Below are positions 59,520 to 64,000 of a stretch of 64,000 bases of DNA, in pieces. The DNA comes from Desulfosporosinus sp. Sb-LF (lineage in GTDB: Bacteria > Bacillota > Desulfitobacteriia > Desulfitobacteriales > Desulfitobacteriaceae), in NCBI RefSeq assembly GCF_004766055.1, contig NZ_SPQR01000006.1:124001-188000 (forward strand), in the 5' to 3' direction. A model generated the notes under the pieces. The model did not search any database, was not told where the DNA came from, and saw only the letters and a list, made by a program, of their open reading frames with translations. Position numbers and translations under genes: made by a program. Position 1 is the first letter of the stretch; each line of letters opens with the position of its first letter.

Positions 59520-59948
59520 ATGGATGCAATTGGGATTCTTAAACAATTAAAGAATAAAGGCGTCCGTTTTACGCCTCAGAGACAGGCGATCTTAGAATTC
59601 TTGCTTCAAACAGTGTCTCACCCAACCGCCGATGAAATCTATCATCACGTCAAAGCAAACTTTCCAGGGGTGAGTCTTGGGACGATATATAATACACTTA
59701 ACATGCTTAAAGAGCACGGACACATTTTAGAGTTATCCTATGGTGATATGTCAAGCCGTTTTGATGGTAACCCACAGAACCATTATCATGTCGTATGTTC
59801 AAAGTGTGGCAAAGTTGTGGACCTTCACCGTCCTCTTATTGATATGGATCAAGAAGTGATGGAGAAATCAGGGTTTATAATTTTGGGACACCGTATGGAA
59901 TTTTACGGGATTTGCCCTGAATGTCGCCAGGGTGAGCAATTCAATTAA
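59520..59948 (+). CDS. perR: Fur-family repressor, PerR type
   Basis: A 142-residue Fur-family protein with a winged helix (GVRFTPQRQAILEFLLQT; SLGTIYNTLNMLKEHG), regulatory ligands in SYGDMSSRFDGNPQNHYHVVC, and two CxxC pairs for structural zinc (CSKCGKVVDLH; CPECRQ). The peroxide-sensing His and Asp positions (SSRFDGNPQNHYH) favour PerR. Fur is the alternative. PerR-type repressors sense H2O2 and control catalase, peroxiredoxin and iron storage. AAAGGAATACGGAT precedes the ATG. Confidence 0.88.
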   Translation: MDAIGILKQLKNKGVRFTPQRQAILEFLLQTVSHPTADEIYHHVKANFPGVSLGTIYNTLNMLKEHGHILELSYGDMSSRFDGNPQNHYHVVCSKCGKVVDLHRPLIDMDQEVMEKSGFIILGHRMEFYGICPECRQGEQFN

Positions 59949-59967
59949 GAGGGTAATAAATTAGGAT

Positions 59968-60024
59968 AAAAACTCATTGGGTAAACTAGGTTTCATAAGC
60001 CAGTTGCCTATGGGTTTTTTTTAT
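59968..60024 (+). terminator. Terminator after perR
   Basis: An imperfect stem between AAACTCATTGG and CCTATGGGTTT precedes a run of eight T residues at about 60014-60021. The T tract is clear; the stem is weak. Confidence 0.6.
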
Positions 60025-60097
60025 TGGCGGCAAGGGTTTTTAAGATATTTCACGAATAAGTCAAGTAGTGTCTAGATAATAAAAGAGGGGCCGTTTT

Positions 60098-62224
60098 ATG
60101 TTCAATCGTCGCTTAATGATCTTTATCGTTTTATTTGTATTAACTTTAGGTGCACTTTGGTGGTATTGGCAACGTCCTGGAGGAGAATCTCTTCATGCAG
60201 GGCAACCTGGAATAAGTGCCACGCGTTTTACGCAGAGTTTAAACGGAAGCTGGGATGAGTTCTCTTCTCTGCGCCAGGCTTGGACAACTGAATCTGAACG
60301 CGTCAAAGGAAAAAATGATCAATCCTTTTTTACCGCAGGTCGGCTCCTAACATTACCTTCAAGTGAGAGAGCCACGGTCGTGTCTAAACGATTTCAAGTT
60401 CCGGGAGAATGGAGTTCCCGAACCATGTTGTTGACATTTAATGGCGTACAGGGGCATGCGAATGTTTACTTGAATGGAATCACCAGCGGCCAGAAAGTTG
60501 GAGAATTTGAAGGAAGCGGTGGTGCGGACGCGTTGGCGATTCCGCCTAAGGCGTTTCACTATGGAGAAGATAATATTCTGGTGGTTGAGCTAGCTGGAAG
60601 CTCAGATCAGCGTGCCATGTTTTTGGGTTCCACTTGGCCGAAATCCGGGCGCATCGTGGGTGACATTCGCTTAGAAGCCGTGGTAGATACGATCTTCACA
60701 CCGCCTCAGGTGATGGTAACTTGGAATGAGACAACGGCACAGGTGACGTTAAAGACGAATTTAGTGCATCACGGTTTTTCGCAGGAAGGGCCTTGGACTG
60801 TTTACGGCATGATCTCAGATGGTTCAGCTGGCGTAGCTGAACAGATGATTACGGTTAACTCTAAGGAAGAGGCAGACAGCCAACCTGTGACGTTGAACTT
60901 TACTATACCAAATGCTCACCGTTGGTCAATGCAAGCTCCTTTTCTCTATCAGCTACATATAACTGTCTCCAATAATCAAGGGGATATTGACGATTTGGCA
61001 TTGCCCTTGGGCCTACGATCGATTGCTCTTGCACCTGGTAAGTGGGTATTAAATGATCAGGAGATCCCAATTAAAGGGGTGGCATTAACTCCTCAGAAGG
61101 AGTATGGGCTTAGACAAGCAGGAGAGCTGGATTCTTGGCTAAAATCTGAACAGAAAAAAGGGATAAACCTTGTTTACTTTATTGGGCAGCTCCCTGATGA
61201 ACTTTGGCTTCAAGCGGCAGATCGAACGGGTATGGGTTTATGGGTTGAATTACCTGTTGAGTTAATCCCTTCTAATCGACTCCCACAACCTGATGGTTTC
61301 CAAAAAATTATTGCGGAAAAAATGCTCCATCCGTCCATATGGGCTTGGACGGTAGGGAAAGGATTAGATGCAGACGCTTTGACTCAAACGTATTTCCGGC
61401 AGTCTGCAAAAGCAGTTCAGCCTGATTTGGCCTTTGCTCTCAAAACTAATTCTGCAGTTCCTACTGGACTTCCGGCGGAACAATCACTCACTATTCAGGG
61501 AAACAAGATTCAAGGGGCATGGGGGCAAGTAACGGTTGAGGACCCAGCGACACCCAACGTTCGTTGGGTGAGGGAGCCGATGGCCGCAGGAATTTGGGCT
61601 CTATTGATGATTGTTCTGGGCTGGATGAGTATTCGATCAGTACCCTGGCGTTATAAAGAAATCTCCCAAAAAAAACCAAGGCGCCGTCTGCGCAAAGCTT
61701 GGTTCTGGGATGGATTGTTTGTTTTCGGCCGTGTAGGGACGCTAGCTGGACTCATTACTTCTGGATTATTTCGTATTCCGATCCATTCTAGTCTATGGTT
61801 CTCGCATTTATGGCCAGGTATTGAGTTATTACAGATACAATCTCCCTGGCTGATCTGGACGCTATTGGGCGTGTTGATCATGCTTGCTCGGTTGCTTCAA
61901 GTGGGTGTGGTTGCTCCACATTTGCCGAATGCCCCGCATTCGATCGGGCTTGTTTATTGGCTGGAACGACGCTATCGATGGGTTGTATTTATCGCAATCA
62001 GTTGGGCTTTGTTACCCTGGGGGGTTCCGTTCTATATCCCTATTCTCGGTTACATTTTCCTGGTCTGCGTGTTTTTACCCATTCGTATCCGCGATATTCG
62101 TCGTATTGGGGGGCATTACTTACCCTTTTTGTGGGTACCCGGTATTATAACGAGTGGTTTGCTAGTCTGGGTTTCTTATCACTTTGCGGATTGGGTTTAT
62201 CTTTGGCATATGGTGAGGCGTTAG
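60098..62224 (+). CDS. Membrane-anchored GH2-fold protein, probable pseudoenzyme
   Basis: A 708-residue protein. After an N-terminal membrane helix (LMIFIVLFVLTLGALWWYW) comes a sugar-binding jelly roll of the beta-galactosidase family (TFNGVQGHANVYLNG). An immunoglobulin-like part and a GH2 barrel-like region follow, with HPSIWAWTVGKG at residues 411-422. In active GH2 enzymes this place reads HPSIxxWSLGNE. Here N and the acid/base E are K and G, so hydrolysis is unlikely. Five or six membrane helices end the protein. The role may be binding or transport of a polysaccharide. Confidence 0.8.
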   Translation: MFNRRLMIFIVLFVLTLGALWWYWQRPGGESLHAGQPGISATRFTQSLNGSWDEFSSLRQAWTTESERVKGKNDQSFFTAGRLLTLPSSERATVVSKRFQVPGEWSSRTMLLTFNGVQGHANVYLNGITSGQKVGEFEGSGGADALAIPPKAFHYGEDNILVVELAGSSDQRAMFLGSTWPKSGRIVGDIRLEAVVDTIFTPPQVMVTWNETTAQVTLKTNLVHHGFSQEGPWTVYGMISDGSAGVAEQMITVNSKEEADSQPVTLNFTIPNAHRWSMQAPFLYQLHITVSNNQGDIDDLALPLGLRSIALAPGKWVLNDQEIPIKGVALTPQKEYGLRQAGELDSWLKSEQKKGINLVYFIGQLPDELWLQAADRTGMGLWVELPVELIPSNRLPQPDGFQKIIAEKMLHPSIWAWTVGKGLDADALTQTYFRQSAKAVQPDLAFALKTNSAVPTGLPAEQSLTIQGNKIQGAWGQVTVEDPATPNVRWVREPMAAGIWALLMIVLGWMSIRSVPWRYKEISQKKPRRRLRKAWFWDGLFVFGRVGTLAGLITSGLFRIPIHSSLWFSHLWPGIELLQIQSPWLIWTLLGVLIMLARLLQVGVVAPHLPNAPHSIGLVYWLERRYRWVVFIAISWALLPWGVPFYIPILGYIFLVCVFLPIRIRDIRRIGGHYLPFLWVPGIITSGLLVWVSYHFADWVYLWHMVRR

Positions 62225-62228
62225 GGGA

Positions 62229-62466
62229 GGAAGTGTCTTAGCATCCTACGGCGGTATGTGTTCGTTTTAGGTAAGCGCCTTCGGCGATAGTCTCCACCGG
62301 AGACTATCGTGTTCGCACACGCTGCATCGCTATTCGCTTGACGCCGAGGCTAAACCGCAAAACCTCTGGGTTGTTCTGCATGTGAACCGTTGCGTTTCTT
62401 AACGCCTTGTCGTCTGCGCTCATTGACGCGATTCCGCTAAAGTGCTCTCTAAGCTAAGAAACTTCC
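62229..62466 (+). repeat. Dispersed inverted-repeat element, copy 3 (after the GH2-like gene)
   Basis: The 238-bp copy is bounded by GGAAGTGTCTTAG (62229-62241) and CTAAGAAACTTCC (62454-62466), good terminal inverted repeats. It carries the hairpin GATAGTCTCC-ACC-GGAGACTATC, the hairpins CGCC-TTC-GGCG and CGTG-6 nt-CACG, and CTGCGCTCATTGACGC. Unlike copy 1 it lacks about 55 bp in the middle (the CCATCCTTGGCACCGCGG block), but related pieces (GCTATTCGCTTGACGC, CATTCTTGGCACCGCGG) recur in 62478-62592 just beyond the right end. The rest of the 62225-62674 gap holds only this element and its fragments. Confidence 0.85.
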
Positions 62467-62674
62467 TCTGAACTGGGGTCGCTATTCGCTTGACGCGATT
62501 CCGATAAAGTGCTGTTTGTGTCTTTGACGCAATAGCGCTGGGGAGAGTGAGGGGTTGTTCGGGTCGTAGCGCCATTCTTGGCACCGCGGTATGGAGATAA
62601 GGCTTGTGACACTGTGCAAAGCAAACGGCGTTTGTTCCCAAAATTTAAGAATTAGTCATGGAAAGAGGTAAGTT

Positions 62675-63748
62675 ATGCAAAACGAAGGTTTTAAACCATG
62701 TTTTTTGACGACTGGGGTTGGGAGTATGCCCCAAGTTAATGGTGAAGATGCTTTAGAATTGATATGGAAGAATGTTCCTCGGGCACCACATTGGCCTCAA
62801 CTTCCGGGTCTAGGGGCAGAGAGCTCCTTTGTTGGGCAATATCTTAATGCTTTGGTCGAGACTGGAGTTATAGAAGATCTCAAATCTCCTAAATTCCAAA
62901 TCGAAGCGCCTGATTGGATGGAGCGGATGACGGCCTTCTATACGCTTTATCTAGAGGCGCTCGAGGGGGATGAACAAGCTCTGGAACGCTTTGGATTTAG
63001 TGCCCAAGGGGGTGAAGGATTTGAACTATTTTGTCGTGATCTTGAACGGTTCGGTACACGGGGAGCTGTGCTTCTGAAGGGACAACTCAGTGGTTCGTTG
63101 ACGCTGGGAATGCAGATCACGGATAAAAACAGACGGTCGAGTTATTATGATGATACCCTGAGGGATATGTTAGTTAAAACCCTTGCTTTACATGCGGAGT
63201 GGCAGACTAAACGGCTCCGACAATTTGGGTTACCTATTCTGATGACGATTGACGATCCAGGGCTTTATGCCTTTGGTGCCTCAACTCATGTTACTCTGAA
63301 CAGAGAACAACTTATTGAAGAATTGAATGCAATTGCAGAGGGGATTCTTCGTCAAGGCGGAATTCCTGGTGTTCATGTTTGTGCAGGGATGGATTGGACC
63401 CTTGTATTTAACTCAAAGGTTCAGGTCGTGAATTTTGATGCTTACGATTATATGCAGAGTATGATGGTCTTAGCTGAGCCTATAAATCAATTCTTATCTC
63501 GTGGAGGGATTCTTTCTTGGGGTATTATTCCTACGAATCCAGTCGCATGGGAGGAAACCTCTCAGAGCCTTAAACTGCGCCTGGAAAAGAATATTAGGGA
63601 ACTCGTGACGAGAGGCGTGAATGAATCCCTTCTTCGTCAGCAAAGTATTATAACGCCGAGCTGTGGGACTGGGACGCTGCAAGTGGACTTAGCAGAACAT
63701 ATTTATAAACTATTAAATGAACTAGGATCAAGCTATTATTCTATTTAA
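62675..63748 (+). CDS. MetE/UroD-fold methyltransferase-like protein
   Basis: A 357-residue protein of the cobalamin-independent methionine synthase / uroporphyrinogen decarboxylase superfamily. The N-terminus FLTTGVGSMPQVNGEDAL, the GVHVCAGMDW site (His-x-Cys zinc ligand) and ITPSCGTGTLQ (Cys ligand) match the catalytic half of MetE-like proteins in anaerobes. They transfer methyl groups to or from thiols or corrinoids. The exact acceptor is unknown. AAAGAGGTAAGTT precedes the ATG. Confidence 0.82.
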   Translation: MQNEGFKPCFLTTGVGSMPQVNGEDALELIWKNVPRAPHWPQLPGLGAESSFVGQYLNALVETGVIEDLKSPKFQIEAPDWMERMTAFYTLYLEALEGDEQALERFGFSAQGGEGFELFCRDLERFGTRGAVLLKGQLSGSLTLGMQITDKNRRSSYYDDTLRDMLVKTLALHAEWQTKRLRQFGLPILMTIDDPGLYAFGASTHVTLNREQLIEELNAIAEGILRQGGIPGVHVCAGMDWTLVFNSKVQVVNFDAYDYMQSMMVLAEPINQFLSRGGILSWGIIPTNPVAWEETSQSLKLRLEKNIRELVTRGVNESLLRQQSIITPSCGTGTLQVDLAEHIYKLLNELGSSYYSI

Positions 63749-63827
63749 TATCTTGCATAATTGATCAAGGGTACGGACATCGGATATCTGAACAATGAAC
63801 TTCGTACCTAGCATCCTGATTCACGGG

Positions 63828-63856
63828 TTGCTTATCCGAGTGTTTTGCTTTATAAT
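63828..63856 (+). promoter_or_regulatory. Promoter of the DUF1858 gene
   Basis: TTGCTT (63828-63833), 17 bases, TATAAT (63851-63856). It lies 47 bases before the start codon at 63903. Confidence 0.55.
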
Positions 63857-63902
63857 AAAACCTAGTGTTTCACTATGGAATCCAAAGGAGGAACTAATTG
63901 TT

Positions 63903-64000
63903 ATGTTAACTAAAGAAATGACTGTTGGCGAAGTCTTGAGAACATATCCTCAAACTGTTCAAGTTTTCCTGGAACTTGGAATGCATTGTTTAGGTTGCCC
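63903..64000 (+). CDS. DUF1858-domain protein (N-terminal part)
   Basis: The frame starts MLTKEMTVGEVLRTYPQTVQ and reads on to VFLELGMHCLGC, cut by the window end. This is the DUF1858 motif (redox disulfide domain linked to hybrid-cluster proteins), with the Cys pair in CLGC. The role in redox or as a tag domain is not certain. AAAGGAGG precedes the ATG at 12 bases. Confidence 0.85.
   Translation, partial: MLTKEMTVGEVLRTYPQTVQVFLELGMHCLGC

Noticed and set aside
1-64000. tRNA, rRNA, transposase or phage genes
   Set aside because: None could be recognised on either strand by reading; the repeat family has no associated transposase here.

Overview
The window looks like a chromosomal segment of a motile, low-to-mid-GC Firmicute of the Desulfosporosinus/Desulfitobacterium type (Peptococcaceae). 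This placement is inferred from gene content and style: Firmicute ribosome-binding sites (AAGGAGG), GTG and TTG starts, FliY with a CheC domain, FlbD, CheC/CheD, MecA, bacillithiol genes, PerR, and a selenocysteine-containing SelD. No 16S rRNA or tRNA gene was seen, so the taxonomy is an inference.

About 1-32.6 kb is one very large flagellar and chemotaxis cluster, almost entirely on the + strand. It opens with a partial gene, a glycosyltransferase with TPR repeats (possibly for flagellin) and flaG. The main run follows: cheA-cheW-cheB-flgC-fliE-fliF-fliG-fliH-fliI-fliJ-flbD-fliL-fliM-fliY-cheY-fliO-fliP-fliQ-fliR-flhB, a repeat element, then flhA-flhF-flhG-ycgR(PilZ)-cheC-cheD-unknown membrane protein-fliA(sigma28)-fliK-flgD-flgE-flgG/F-flgB-flgF/G-cheW2-lytic transglycosylase. 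Many genes overlap by 1-44 bases, so translation is probably coupled. Sigma28-type promoters can be read upstream of flaG and fliK, and a weaker one upstream of cheA. flgB is about 24 kb from its usual partners flgC and fliE.

About 32.6-36.5 kb is a surface or accessory patch. It holds a secreted Ig-like protein and a GEMM-I (cyclic dinucleotide) riboswitch followed by a terminator. The riboswitch lies in front of a secreted protein made of two nearly identical 194-residue units. The base at the position that selects between c-di-GMP and cGAMP reads as A, which suggests a cGAMP-type variant. A small membrane protein follows.

About 36.6-64 kb is mixed housekeeping and redox metabolism. It includes a DUF362/ferredoxin protein, MecA, selenocysteine synthesis (selA, and selD with an in-frame UGA and a SECIS-like hairpin), bacillithiol synthesis (bshC, bshA), an LCP cell-wall ligase, a FapA/DUF342 protein, molybdenum cofactor genes (moeA, mobB), a Na/Pi cotransporter on the - strand, a GNAT acetyltransferase, TldD/TldE, a PHP phosphatase, a YlbF-family protein, a MoxR/VWA pair, a ferredoxin, PerR, a membrane-anchored protein with a glycoside hydrolase 2 fold that has lost its acid/base Glu, and a MetE-like protein. 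A DUF1858 gene is cut by the window end.

The most interesting non-coding feature is a dispersed element of about 200-290 bp with terminal inverted repeats (GGAAGTxTCTTAG / CTAAGAAACTTCC) and internal hairpins. It occurs three times. One copy splits the flagellar cluster between flhB and flhA. A second supplies the selA stop codon and apparently the -35 box of selD. The third lies downstream of the GH2-like gene.
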